A stretch of 64,000 nt of DNA, taken from Lentisphaerota bacterium. GTDB lineage: Bacteria; Verrucomicrobiota; Lentisphaeria; Victivallales; Victivallaceae. A program made the position numbers and the translations under genes. Positions 1 through 8,708 of this stretch are shown here, in pieces. Each line of letters begins with the position of its first letter. Position 1 is the stretch's first letter. The notes beneath the pieces were generated by a model, which saw only the letters and a program-made list of their open reading frames with translations, made no database searches and had not been told where the DNA came from. The stretch is from positions 1 through 64,000 of the forward strand of contig SUVV01000015.1 in the NCBI GenBank assembly GCA_015061805.1, written 5' to 3'.

Positions 1-80
1 AGGATATGATAAGTTTATATTTCCCGTTTTGCGAACAACGTGAGCAAAACATACTTCGCTTTTTTCGAAAAGGGGTGGGG

Positions 81-136
81 TGTGGGGAGGGGAAAAACCT
101 TTTTTCACGAGAAAAAAGGTTTTTCCCCTCCCCACA
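81..136. terminator. Perfect 26-bp inverted repeat downstream of the GH2 gene
   Basis: Positions 81-106 and 111-136 are perfect reverse complements separated by the four bases acga. The arms are G-rich then A-rich (81-100) and end in a run of T. Read on the minus strand the hairpin lies about 30 bp past the stop of the GH2 gene, so it could end that transcript. It is much longer than a usual intrinsic terminator, so a small palindromic repeat element is an equally good reading. No gene is visible in 1-164. Confidence 0.6.
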
Positions 137-164
137 ATACCATCTCCCCTTGTCGGGGACATAG

Positions 165-2567
165 TTATTTCTTTTTGCGCAGATCGACTCCTGCTTCTTC
201 CCAGAAGAGGGTGTCTTCGACCGGTTTATTGTCAATTTCCCAGAAGTGGTTCATCACATCTTCTTTGCAGACTCCGGCGGCAGTCATTCCGTCGAGCGCG
301 GATTTCAATTCGGCAATGGTGCAGGAATTTTCCGTCGTGATACCGGGGATGAGGTCGAGCAGGGCGATAAAGAAACTGTCGGTAACCGGAGTCGATTTCC
401 ACTGAGGCGCGCCCAATGTGCAGACCGTCAGGACTCCGCCTCCGGAAACTTTGAGCGAGAAGCAATGTGAGAAGTTACGCAGCGTATCCTCCTCAATGAA
501 ATCTTTTACTCCGTGGAGCAGACCTTTCATCCGGTCGCGCACCGGTTTGTCGATTCCGTTGATGTGTTCGGTGACGGAGAACGGGAACTTGTCCAGATTG
601 ACCTTGTAGGCTCCCTCCAGCAGCGGCTGCATATTCTGACCGAAATATCTGCCGTTGCCCAGAACTTTGCTCAACGGTTCAAGGCTGATGAAGCCGCCGA
701 GGTTGCTGCCCCGGTCCCAGATGCAGGGTTTGAAACGTTCCAGCGCACCGGGCAGGTAGTACTGGTTGCCCGGTTTGTCCCGGTGGTAGAGCAGAAGTAC
801 ATCTTTGCCGTCAGCGAGTTTTTCCAACACGGCATCGGTCAGGGTGTCGGTGACAAAGATGTTGCTGTTTGCCGAAGCGCCGGGGACGGTGAAGAATTTT
901 TCTGCATCGGCATCACACAGCGCAAGTTCTGCTTGTTTTGCAACTGCGGCGCGGGGATAGAGCCAGATGTGCCAGGAGTTTTTCAACGTGATTTCGGATG
1001 TGGTGAAGGTGGCGGAAACCGGGATTTCAGCCGGAAGTTCCGCCGGAGTAAGCCGGAGTTCGATCGCGGCAAGTTTCTGCAGATTTCCTGCCAGCATGAT
1101 GTCGTTACCTTCCCAGACGGTTTCATTGCCGACAGTAACTTTTACGCTGCCGCGCTGACGGGGATTTTCCATGAAGTTGGAAATATACAACTGCATGGTG
1201 ATCGTTTCGTCTGCATAGAAAATCTCATTCCCGAAATCCGCCAGCAGTGCCGCATCGCCGTTGAAATTATTCATCCATTCCGCATCGAAATACTTGTCAT
1301 CATCGAAAAAGTCCACGATGCCGTTTTTGTTTTCATACTTCAGGCAGTCGGCAAATTGAAGCATCTCAAATCCGCAGAGTCCGGAGAGACGGAGCCGTTC
1401 CAGATAGGTTTTGTACCCCATCTTTTTGAATTCCCTGGAACCAGCGATGTAATCCGGCAGTTTGGCGGTAAGATTTTTCCGTTTGATCAGCGCCGGAAGA
1501 TCGGTCAGGTAACGAGGTTTTTCGATGCCGTTTTCGCGGAGATAGTCGGCGCCGACGGCGGCACAGAAATTATCAAATTTCCGGTTGAGCGCTTCGTAAT
1601 CCGGAATGTCGATATAGTGCAGTGCTTCGTGTGCCAGAACCGGGCGCATCGGGACGGCTTCCCGGCGGATGGCTGCAGAAAATCCCTTCCCCTGCACGGT
1701 GCATTCCAACGCTCCGTCAAAAGCAGAACCATTCATGCGCCAGCAGTTGTCGGTATTGAACATATCCTGATGGTGCTTGTAGGGGAAATAGTAGGCGATG
1801 TGCTGGGAAAATATATCGGCGCTTGAACGGTCGAATTCACCCCAGCCGGAGTTGTCCATGATCAGTTTGGACGGAGCCAGTTTTTTGCCCTGTTCGTAGA
1901 GTTTATGCACCTGCGGATAGTGTCCGGATTTGTGCATTTCGTTGCCGATGCAGAATATCGCCACTGAAGGGTGGTTGCGGTAGCGGAGGATCGTTTCCTC
2001 CCAGCGTTCATTGCTCATGGCAAGATTCTTTTTGTTGCCGGCGGCATCTCTTTCGTAGGCGAAACCGATCTCCATGTGGATGAGCAGACCCTCTTCATCG
2101 GCGGCTTCAACAAATTCCATCGGGGGGACGGTGCTGTGAAAACGAACCAGGTTGAAGCCGTATTTTTTGGCCTGACGGATATTTTTGACTGCCGCTTCTT
2201 TGAGCGATTTTCCGGTCATGTTGGGGTGTTCGTGAGCGACGATGCCCCGGATGTAGCCGCGCAGGAAGCAGGGAGTGCCATTCAGCAGTACGGAGCGGTT
2301 GTCCATGACGGCAAGTTCGCAATAGCCGAAGCGCTGGGAAATCTCCCCGCTTTTCAACGTGTAGAGTACCGGATGCGCGGGCGCCCAGCACTGGAGATCG
2401 GCGGCATCAAAGACCGTTATAAATTCATTGTTCTTTTCCTGCGTGTACAGTACCTGTGAAACCACGATATTTCCGGTTTCATCAAGAATAACCGGATCGG
2501 TCAGTTTTTCACTGCTTTCGATGATCACTTTGCTGTCTGATACTTTACTTTGGATAAACAAATTCAT
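165..2567 (-). CDS. Glycoside hydrolase family 2 protein lacking the N-terminal sugar-binding domain
   Basis: This 800-residue protein is a GH2-type retaining exo-glycosidase (beta-galactosidase, glucuronidase or mannosidase class). The stretch RGYIRGIVAHEHPNM near residues 103-117 starts the TIM barrel. FCIGNEM places the acid/base Glu at residue 210, and VLAHEALHY places a probable nucleophile Glu at 314. About 400 residues of beta-rich C-terminal domains follow. It begins directly in an immunoglobulin-like domain, without the N-terminal jelly-roll usual for the family, and it has no signal peptide, so it may act in the cytoplasm on imported oligosaccharides. It is transcribed alone and divergently from the secretin operon. 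Substrate cannot be assigned from sequence. Confidence 0.85.
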   Translation of the reverse strand: MNLFIQSKVSDSKVIIESSEKLTDPVILDETGNIVVSQVLYTQEKNNEFITVFDAADLQCWAPAHPVLYTLKSGEISQRFGYCELAVMDNRSVLLNGTPCFLRGYIRGIVAHEHPNMTGKSLKEAAVKNIRQAKKYGFNLVRFHSTVPPMEFVEAADEEGLLIHMEIGFAYERDAAGNKKNLAMSNERWEETILRYRNHPSVAIFCIGNEMHKSGHYPQVHKLYEQGKKLAPSKLIMDNSGWGEFDRSSADIFSQHIAYYFPYKHHQDMFNTDNCWRMNGSAFDGALECTVQGKGFSAAIRREAVPMRPVLAHEALHYIDIPDYEALNRKFDNFCAAVGADYLRENGIEKPRYLTDLPALIKRKNLTAKLPDYIAGSREFKKMGYKTYLERLRLSGLCGFEMLQFADCLKYENKNGIVDFFDDDKYFDAEWMNNFNGDAALLADFGNEIFYADETITMQLYISNFMENPRQRGSVKVTVGNETVWEGNDIMLAGNLQKLAAIELRLTPAELPAEIPVSATFTTSEITLKNSWHIWLYPRAAVAKQAELALCDADAEKFFTVPGASANSNIFVTDTLTDAVLEKLADGKDVLLLYHRDKPGNQYYLPGALERFKPCIWDRGSNLGGFISLEPLSKVLGNGRYFGQNMQPLLEGAYKVNLDKFPFSVTEHINGIDKPVRDRMKGLLHGVKDFIEEDTLRNFSHCFSLKVSGGGVLTVCTLGAPQWKSTPVTDSFFIALLDLIPGITTENSCTIAELKSALDGMTAAGVCKEDVMNHFWEIDNKPVEDTLFWEEAGVDLRKKK

Positions 2568-2636
2568 TGTTTTTTACCTGTTATATATAATGAATAATGT
2601 CAACTTGGCGGAGATACTCCTTTTTTCAGCGGGGAT

Positions 2637-2664
2637 AATATAGCACTTGTCAAATTTTTTTCAA
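2637..2664 (-). promoter_or_regulatory. Promoter of the GH2 gene
   Basis: On the minus strand TTGAAA (2659-2664), a 16-bp spacer and TATATT (2637-2642) are seen, with TGC immediately before the -10 hexamer (extended -10 type). The predicted start lies about 60 bp before the GH2 start codon. It is back to back with the promoter at 2757-2785. Confidence 0.55.
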
Positions 2665-2756
2665 GCACTGCGCGGTATAAAAAATCATACCACGAAGTAA
2701 AAGTATCACTTTTCAGAAAAAAACATCTTTCATTGCAAGATTTTTTTGAATATTGC

Positions 2757-2785
2757 TTGAAAATTTTATTGAGCGGTGGTATATT
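2757..2785 (+). promoter_or_regulatory. Promoter of the secretin operon
   Basis: TTGAAA (2757-2762), a 17-bp spacer and TATATT (2780-2785), preceded by TGG. The predicted start near 2792 leaves a leader of about 60 nt before the lipoprotein gene at 2852. Confidence 0.65.
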
Positions 2786-2851
2786 AGGACAATTACTTAT
2801 CAGTGAAAGATATTATCGGGGAAAAATATTATCATTAAAAGGAATGATCTT

Positions 2852-3307
2852 ATGCTGAAAAATCTGTTTCTCACCTTATTCTGTGCTGTTGTGATCTCGC
2901 TTGCCGGTTCCGGCTGCGTGGTAATTAAAGAATATACTCCGGAAAAAGATGCGGTCAAGGTCGCCCCGCAGGAATATGAACTCGGTCGCAAACTGCTTCA
3001 GGCTTTCGTCAAAAACGATGCAAAAGGTTTTGTCGCTCTGCTTCCCGCTGAAACCCGCGCCAAATTCACCGTAGACAACTTCAAACAGACCCGCAAGTCC
3101 GTGCTGGAATCCATCGGAGAGCCGGTTGCCTACTCCTATCTTACCACTCTGGAACTTTCCGGCTTGCATCCGCAGATCTGGAAAGTGCAGTTCAAACGCT
3201 TCAATGTCAACCGCTCCAAAGAGTTCACCAGTGAAGCGCTGTTCAAGGTTGTAACCGGTATGACCGACCGCAAGACGGCAGTTATCACCGGATTTCATTT
3301 CATGTGA
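2852..3307 (+). CDS. Small lipoprotein, first gene of the secretin operon
   Basis: A 151-residue protein with a lipoprotein signal peptide: hydrophobic residues 5-20, then the lipobox LAGSGC with Cys near residue 22. The mature part is about 130 residues, without recognisable catalytic motifs. It begins with a charged linker, and the sequence AKGFVALLPAETRAKF resembles small NTF2-like or DUF4019-type periplasmic domains, but this is not firm. An AAGGAA Shine-Dalgarno site precedes the ATG. The two secretin-like genes follow on the same strand 53 bp downstream, so it may be a pilotin-like helper for secretin assembly. That role is inferred only from position and lipidation. Confidence 0.7.
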   Translation: MLKNLFLTLFCAVVISLAGSGCVVIKEYTPEKDAVKVAPQEYELGRKLLQAFVKNDAKGFVALLPAETRAKFTVDNFKQTRKSVLESIGEPVAYSYLTTLELSGLHPQIWKVQFKRFNVNRSKEFTSEALFKVVTGMTDRKTAVITGFHFM

Positions 3308-3360
3308 TTTTTTTTTAACCAAATATAAGTCTTCTCAAAACAGTAAGGAAAGGAAGAAAA

Positions 3361-4902
3361 ATGGTGAAAATCCAAAAAAATCAAAGCCGGCTTTGCCTTG
3401 CATTGCTGACGATGATGTTCTGCTGTGCTGTAACAGCAGCAGAAAACGGTTCGACCCGCACTATCCGTCTGCGTCAGGATGACGCGCAGGTGCGCTTCGA
3501 AAGCAAGGTTTATGAACTCAAAAACGCTTCTGCTGAAGAGATCCTCCCCTTCATCAGTTCTGCGATTCTGCGCTACGATCGCAACTCTTCGATCCGCCGC
3601 GTCAGCACCGCCGACAGCAGCAAGCAGGCGATCCTGGTTTCCACCGGACGGGATTTCATCCCCTATGTGGACAAGATCGTTGCCACCCTCGATCGCAAGG
3701 GTGCCAAAACGGCTGATGGCGGAACTATCAGCGGTACCGGTATGACCCGCATCGCTTACACTCCGAAGTACCGCGCCGCGGCTGATCTCGCCAATGTGGT
3801 CAACAGTACCATCGGTTCCAGCGCCGGAGCTCTCTTCATCAACGATGAAACCAACACCATCTTCTGGCGCGATCAGGATGCCGCTGCCAAGCGCACCTTG
3901 AGCTGGGTCGAAAAACTCGACCGTCCGCTGCCGCAGGTTCGCGTGCGCGTCAACTACTATGAAGTCCGTGACAGCGATCTCAAGGACTGGGGTTTTGACT
4001 ATCTGGCATGGAAAAACGGTCCCGGTGTCAACTTGCTCAACGTCGGTTACAATGCCGGTGAACTGGTTGTCCATGAACTGCTCGAAACTGTTCCCTACGT
4101 TCTCTCCTCCAGTTGGGGTCTGGGCGGATTTTTCACTGCTCCCCAGTTTGATATGAGTTTCATCCGCTGTCTGCAGCAGGCCGGTAATGCCAATGCGGTC
4201 GCCACCAGCAGTTTGATGATGCTCAATACCCCCATCGGCAGCAAGGCCGATCTGGCCGCCCTGCGTCAGATCCAGGCTTCCAGCCCGACCACGGCTCCCT
4301 TCATCTACCGTACTTCCATGACTCCGGAATACCAGACCATCGGTAAGAATGTTCTCGGCCGTACCTATGTCGGTAAGAGCAACTACGAAGATGAAAACGG
4401 CGTCACCCATGCCGATCCCCCGCAGCTTGAAATGCAGATTCTCAATCCCTTTGTCTGCTTGAACAATGTTGCCGGAAATGAAAAAGCCGGCGGCGTCCTC
4501 TTCGATTACTCCCTCTACTTCAAGAGTGTTGTCGAACGCGGTAACACCGGTGCCGAACTGAGCAACTCCGCTCTCTTCTCCGGTTCCACCACCCTGGCTT
4601 TCGGCAACGAAAAGATCCTCGCTGTTTACGAAAAAGAAAACGATGTCGAACAGACCATCGGTCTGCCGATCCTCTGCCGTATCCCGGTTCTGAAATATCT
4701 CTTCAGCACCACCACCAGCATCAAGGAACGGACCTACATCGTGGTTTCCGCCGAAGCGACCCTCGTTGATATTACTTCCGATAAAGAAGCCTTCAATACC
4801 AACAGCGCCGCTACTGCTATCGACCGCCGGATCGAAAATCCCTTCCGCTCTGAAGCCAAAGAAGAAAAAGCTGATGCCAAAAGCAAAAAAGCTGATAAAT
4901 AA
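3361..4902 (+). CDS. Secretin-family outer-membrane protein, first paralogue
   Basis: A 513-residue exported protein (signal peptide about residues 1-27, ending in VTAA) with type II/III secretin organisation. N-domain-like repeats occupy about residues 35-175 (KVYELKNASAEEI; ALFINDETNTIFW). They lead into the start of the secretin domain, KLDRPLPQVRVRVNYYEV, near residue 190. The C-terminal end carries the secretin gate and lip signature, GLPILCRIPVLKYLFSTT. Secretins form large outer-membrane channels for type II secretion or type IV pili. The gene precedes a larger paralogue by 22 bp. Codons are strongly C-ending, suggesting high expression. No GspE/F/G-type partners are adjacent. Confidence 0.75.
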   Translation: MVKIQKNQSRLCLALLTMMFCCAVTAAENGSTRTIRLRQDDAQVRFESKVYELKNASAEEILPFISSAILRYDRNSSIRRVSTADSSKQAILVSTGRDFIPYVDKIVATLDRKGAKTADGGTISGTGMTRIAYTPKYRAAADLANVVNSTIGSSAGALFINDETNTIFWRDQDAAAKRTLSWVEKLDRPLPQVRVRVNYYEVRDSDLKDWGFDYLAWKNGPGVNLLNVGYNAGELVVHELLETVPYVLSSSWGLGGFFTAPQFDMSFIRCLQQAGNANAVATSSLMMLNTPIGSKADLAALRQIQASSPTTAPFIYRTSMTPEYQTIGKNVLGRTYVGKSNYEDENGVTHADPPQLEMQILNPFVCLNNVAGNEKAGGVLFDYSLYFKSVVERGNTGAELSNSALFSGSTTLAFGNEKILAVYEKENDVEQTIGLPILCRIPVLKYLFSTTTSIKERTYIVVSAEATLVDITSDKEAFNTNSAATAIDRRIENPFRSEAKEEKADAKSKKADK

Positions 4903-4924
4903 TTGACCGGAAAGGTATAATATC

Positions 4925-7183
4925 ATGAATAAATTCAATATCTCTCTTATCCTCGCCGGTGCAATCGTTCTGCCCGCTATCAGCGGCTGTAACAGCGGCG
5001 AAATGCCCTCCACCAGTGTCGCTCCGATGGTCGTTCCCTCCGGAATCGGTTCCAACGGCGGCATCACTGTCACCCCGCAGGCCATCCCCGGCATTGCCCG
5101 TTCCAACAACCACGCGGTCACCGGCGGCTATGCCCCCAGCAATGTTCAGGCTCAGTTGAAAATCAACGTTTCTGACGGTACCAAAGAGATCAAAGTCATC
5201 CGTGACAACGCCGATCCCTTTGTCATCACCAAGTCCTACATGCTCAAGAATGCCGATCCCTACGCTGTCCGCAATTATCTGGAAGCCGCTGTCGGTTCCA
5301 AGAGCATCAATGCCAGTCCCGCTCAGGTGACTGCGGTCAAATTCAGCGACGGTGCCGGTGCGGTGCTGGTCTCTGCTGAAGAATACCGCTTCAAAGATTC
5401 TGAACACGGCAAAGGCATCGACGGCATCGTCAAGACTCTGGATCGCCCCGGCCTCAACTACATGCCCTCTGCTGATGCCTATTTGTACTTCCCCCGTATC
5501 AGCCGCGCCTCCAATCTCAAAGAGATGCTGCTCAAGGTCGGTTCTTCCAGTCTTGACCCGCAGTTTGAAATCGCTCCCGGAACCATCACCGTCGATGCCG
5601 AACTCAACGCTCTCGTGATCAAGGCCCCCAAATGGAACTGGGAAGATATGCGCGCCATGCTCAAGCAGTATGACCGTCCGGTTCCGGAATTCAAGATCAC
5701 CTACCGTGTTCTCGAAATCTTCGCTGAAAACGATGACCGTATCGGTGTTGACTTCCAGAGCTGGAAAAACAACGAAGGTGTTGACCTCTTTTCTACCGGT
5801 GTTGTCGCCCGCCGCAACTGGGGAACCTTCTTCTCCAGCGCTATCGAAGGCAACGGTTCCAGCCGTACCTCCTACTGGAACTTCAACCCCAAATGGAACA
5901 CCCGTTACCTTGACTTCATGACCAGCATCGGCAAAGCCAAATGTCTGGCTCAGGGCGAAATGGTCGTCCAGAACCGTAAGAGTTCCGCCATTCAGGTTTC
6001 CAGCGGCTTCTTCTACGACCGTACCTACTACATCGCCGGTGCCAAGACCATCGCCGAAGGTACCACCGAATTCGCCTACACCATGCCGAACCCCGATACC
6101 ATCCTGCGTGAATCCACCAGCAAGATCGTCCCGATCGGCAGCCTCAACAACGCTCTCGCCGGTGCCGGTGTCGATTCCTATCTGACCAAGGCCGGTTACA
6201 CCATGCGCGTTATGGGAACTCAGGTCGGTACTGCCACCTACTACGATGCCATCGCCCGCAAAAACTATCAGACCATGCTCGCTGCCGGTCTGCCGACCAA
6301 TTCTACCGGAGTTCCCATCTCTGAGCTGCAGAAGATCCGTACCGAAAAGCGTATTGCAAACGGCATTCCCGCTCCGGCAAGTGATGAGCTTGATGCATAC
6401 GATGATATGCTTGCTGGAATGAGTACTGAATATGAGGCATTGATCGCAATGATCAAGAATCCGACCATGACCAAACTCACTTCCGATCAGGCTGCCATTC
6501 TTGCCAACACCACCACCAGTCCGCTGACCAAATACCTCACCGGTTATGTCGATGCCAACGGCAACCGTTACAGCGGTAACTACTATCGCGAAGACTACGG
6601 CTACGTCGATGCCGCTCCCGGTATCATCCACGGCTGGCTCCAGTACCCGATGATCACCGACGGCTTCCAGTTCAATCTGAAGGTCTCCCCGGTCATCACC
6701 GGCAAGGCTGCCTCCATGACCATCGATATGCAGGGCAACTCCCTGATGGGTTGGAACTCCGACGGCTCTGCCCGCCGCAGCAACTCCAACATCTCCACCA
6801 ACGTCCAGCTGCCCTACAGCGGTCATGAATTCGTCATCGGCGGTGTCCGCAAATCCGAATCGGTCCGCAGCAACACCGGTCTGCCCTTCTTCAAGGATCT
6901 GCCGGTTATCGGACGCGTTTTCTCCACCGAGTCTGAGTCCATCAAACAGTCCCAGCTGGTGGTCATCGCCAAGGTTGAATACTCCAACCCCGATTCCTTC
7001 GCCGGTGCTGAAATCCGCGAAAACCTCGGCAAGATCGTCAAAGGTGTCAATAAGGGTATGAACAGCCGCGTCGGCAACATGTTCTTCGGTCAGTACGGTC
7101 TGGATTCCGACCGTCCCGATCGCGAAAAACGCCTCAATGATCTTGGCGAAAAGATCAACGATGACTTCAAAACCATCAAGTGA
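4925..7183 (+). CDS. Secretin-family lipoprotein, second and larger paralogue
   Basis: A 752-residue lipoprotein (lipobox LPAISGC, Cys near residue 22). N1-like (YMLKNADPYAVRNYLE, about residues 100-115) and N2-like segments lead to YDRPVPEFKITYRVLEIF, near residue 255, where the secretin domain begins. The C-terminal part contains GLPFFKDLPVIGRVFSTE followed by SQLVVIAKVE, a clear secretin signature. A segment of roughly 100 residues in the middle has no counterpart in the first paralogue, and part of it (6345-6465) uses different codons from the rest of the gene. An AAAGGT site precedes the start. It is most likely the main outer-membrane channel, with the upstream paralogue as partner or alternative subunit. 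Confidence 0.8.
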   Translation: MNKFNISLILAGAIVLPAISGCNSGEMPSTSVAPMVVPSGIGSNGGITVTPQAIPGIARSNNHAVTGGYAPSNVQAQLKINVSDGTKEIKVIRDNADPFVITKSYMLKNADPYAVRNYLEAAVGSKSINASPAQVTAVKFSDGAGAVLVSAEEYRFKDSEHGKGIDGIVKTLDRPGLNYMPSADAYLYFPRISRASNLKEMLLKVGSSSLDPQFEIAPGTITVDAELNALVIKAPKWNWEDMRAMLKQYDRPVPEFKITYRVLEIFAENDDRIGVDFQSWKNNEGVDLFSTGVVARRNWGTFFSSAIEGNGSSRTSYWNFNPKWNTRYLDFMTSIGKAKCLAQGEMVVQNRKSSAIQVSSGFFYDRTYYIAGAKTIAEGTTEFAYTMPNPDTILRESTSKIVPIGSLNNALAGAGVDSYLTKAGYTMRVMGTQVGTATYYDAIARKNYQTMLAAGLPTNSTGVPISELQKIRTEKRIANGIPAPASDELDAYDDMLAGMSTEYEALIAMIKNPTMTKLTSDQAAILANTTTSPLTKYLTGYVDANGNRYSGNYYREDYGYVDAAPGIIHGWLQYPMITDGFQFNLKVSPVITGKAASMTIDMQGNSLMGWNSDGSARRSNSNISTNVQLPYSGHEFVIGGVRKSESVRSNTGLPFFKDLPVIGRVFSTESESIKQSQLVVIAKVEYSNPDSFAGAEIRENLGKIVKGVNKGMNSRVGNMFFGQYGLDSDRPDREKRLNDLGEKINDDFKTIK

Positions 7184-7189
7184 TCATCA

Positions 7190-7705
7190 ATGAAAAAGAA
7201 TCCCATAAAGAAAAATGAACAGGTGCCTCTGAGCGGTAAGCCGGAGCACCTGCTTGACCGGGTCGAAGTTTTCAAAAGAATGTGCCGGATACTTGAGATC
7301 AAGCGCAAGCGCTTCATTGAAAATGACTGGCAGCATTACGCCAAACTCATCCCCCGGCAGCAGTTCCTGCACCTGATGAATGTGCGGCATTCCCTGCCGT
7401 GCAACCTCGCAAAAATTATGCAGGTGACCGGAATGACTTCTGCCGGAGCATCGATCTTTGTGGATAAAATGGTCAAGCAGGGCGCATTTGAACGTCACGA
7501 AGACGGCAATGACCGCCGTAATATTATAATCAGTTTCACGCCGCGTGCCCAACAGATCACTGAGCGTATCGATGACCGGCTCAACCGTTACATCTTTCAG
7601 TATTTCGCTGATTGCAGCGATGGTGAACTGGAGATGCTGGAGCAGGCCAGCCGGCTGGTCTGCCGTGTTCTCGATGCCAGAGGCGATGAAGACAGCGAAT
7701 TATAA
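7190..7705 (+). CDS. MarR-family transcriptional regulator
   Basis: A 171-residue protein with a MarR-type winged helix-turn-helix. The recognition region is LAKIMQVTGMTSAGASIFVD, followed by the wing motif HEDGNDRRNIIISFT (about residues 103-117) and a C-terminal dimerisation helix. It starts 6 bp after the second secretin gene and has no good Shine-Dalgarno site, so it is probably translated by coupling and co-transcribed. Position suggests autoregulation of the secretin operon or response to an envelope signal, but no operator palindrome is obvious. A hairpin terminator follows. Confidence 0.8.
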   Translation: MKKNPIKKNEQVPLSGKPEHLLDRVEVFKRMCRILEIKRKRFIENDWQHYAKLIPRQQFLHLMNVRHSLPCNLAKIMQVTGMTSAGASIFVDKMVKQGAFERHEDGNDRRNIIISFTPRAQQITERIDDRLNRYIFQYFADCSDGELEMLEQASRLVCRVLDARGDEDSEL

Positions 7706-7744
7706 TTCCTGCTGAAGCCACGATTTCCGTCTGCGGAAAAAATC

Positions 7745-7774
7745 ACCCCATGATTTTTCAGAAAATCATGGGGT
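7745..7774. terminator. Intrinsic terminator between convergent genes
   Basis: A 13-bp perfect stem (7745-7757 with 7762-7774) with a 4-base loop has T runs on its plus-strand side and a matching A-run on the other side. It sits between the convergent MarR gene and the gene at 7800 and can serve both strands. Confidence 0.8.
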
Positions 7775-7799
7775 TTACTTTTGCTTCTATTCTGCTGTT

Positions 7800-8456
7800 T
7801 CAAGGCAGACTTGAATAGCGCAGTTGAATTACCGGCGCCGTCCACTTTACCCGGTCAGGATTGATGTCGATCTCATTTAATTTGCCGAGAAGCAAACGCT
7901 GGTTCCGGCATTGAAACAGAGCAAGTTCATCCGGATGCGCGGGCTTGGTGCCGTTGACGATAATCAGCGAACCCTCCGGCATATCCAACTGTGCCGTCAT
8001 CCGGCAGTCGGTTACCCGGAAAGCACAGCCGCCTGCCGGACAATTTACGGAAAAACTGGCGATAGCGACCCGCTTCATAAATCCGTGAAGCGTTTCATGC
8101 AGCGGTTGAAAATGCCATAAGATATCGATTTTCGCACAGGGAATACTTCCGGTATTGCGGGTCGCCAATTCACAGAAGCACGCCTTGAACTCCTCCAGAT
8201 GGAGATCGCATCCGGCGTTGCTGCGGGCAGTTATGATCCGGTTGTAAAACTCTTCCGTACTCCGGCTGTTCATGCCCAGTCCCTCCGCCAGTTTGGCGGC
8301 ATGAGTTACACTCAACAGATGCCCGCCTTTTGCCAGCAGTTCCCGGTCGAAGTCGCTTCCGAAGATCGCATCGAATACCTTTTCGTGTTCCGGGGTCGAT
8401 TTCAGATGTTTATTCAATATATCCCATCCGTTGACATCATGTTTTTGCATCATCAT
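7800..8456 (-). CDS. Unrecognised 218-residue protein
   Basis: The protein starts at a run of three Met codons, with AAGGAA just upstream. It has no signal peptide or membrane segment. The N-terminal half is helical and charged (STEEFYNRIITARSNAG). The C-terminal half is predicted beta-rich and carries several cysteines (CPAGGCAFRVTDC), a short Cys-rich patch that might bind metal. I do not recognise a family. Transcribed alone, with about 250 bp of AT-rich sequence upstream (8457-8708) in which I see no other gene. Normal codon use and a terminator at its 3' end support a real gene. Confidence 0.6.
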   Translation of the reverse strand: MMMQKHDVNGWDILNKHLKSTPEHEKVFDAIFGSDFDRELLAKGGHLLSVTHAAKLAEGLGMNSRSTEEFYNRIITARSNAGCDLHLEEFKACFCELATRNTGSIPCAKIDILWHFQPLHETLHGFMKRVAIASFSVNCPAGGCAFRVTDCRMTAQLDMPEGSLIIVNGTKPAHPDELALFQCRNQRLLLGKLNEIDINPDRVKWTAPVIQLRYSSLP

Positions 8457-8650
8457 TCCTTTTCTGTCTTGCGTATAAAAATTCAGATTTGTATGCTTCT
8501 ATATAATTTAGCATATTTATTAATAAAATCAATATATAGTTTCTAAAAAATGTATTTAATATCTAAAATAGTGTCGCTCCGGCAGATAAAATGTGCTTTT
8601 TTTTATCTGTTTTAAGTGGAATGAATCTGAATGGTCAGTGACAAAGGCAG

Positions 8651-8684
8651 AAAAAACTCCGCTGTCCATCCGGAAAGCGGAGTT
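8651..8684 (-). terminator. Intrinsic terminator after the ABC exporter gene
   Basis: Read on the minus strand, a 9-bp stem (aactccgct at 8655-8663 pairing with 8676-8684) is followed by six T. It lies about 25 bp after the exporter stop codon. Confidence 0.8.
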
Positions 8685-8708
8685 GATGCAGAAATTATCT
8701 GCAGTTTA

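Noticed and set aside
40-405. Plus-strand ORFs across the first 500 bases
   Set aside because: They run through the 26-bp hairpin and antisense to the GH2 gene.
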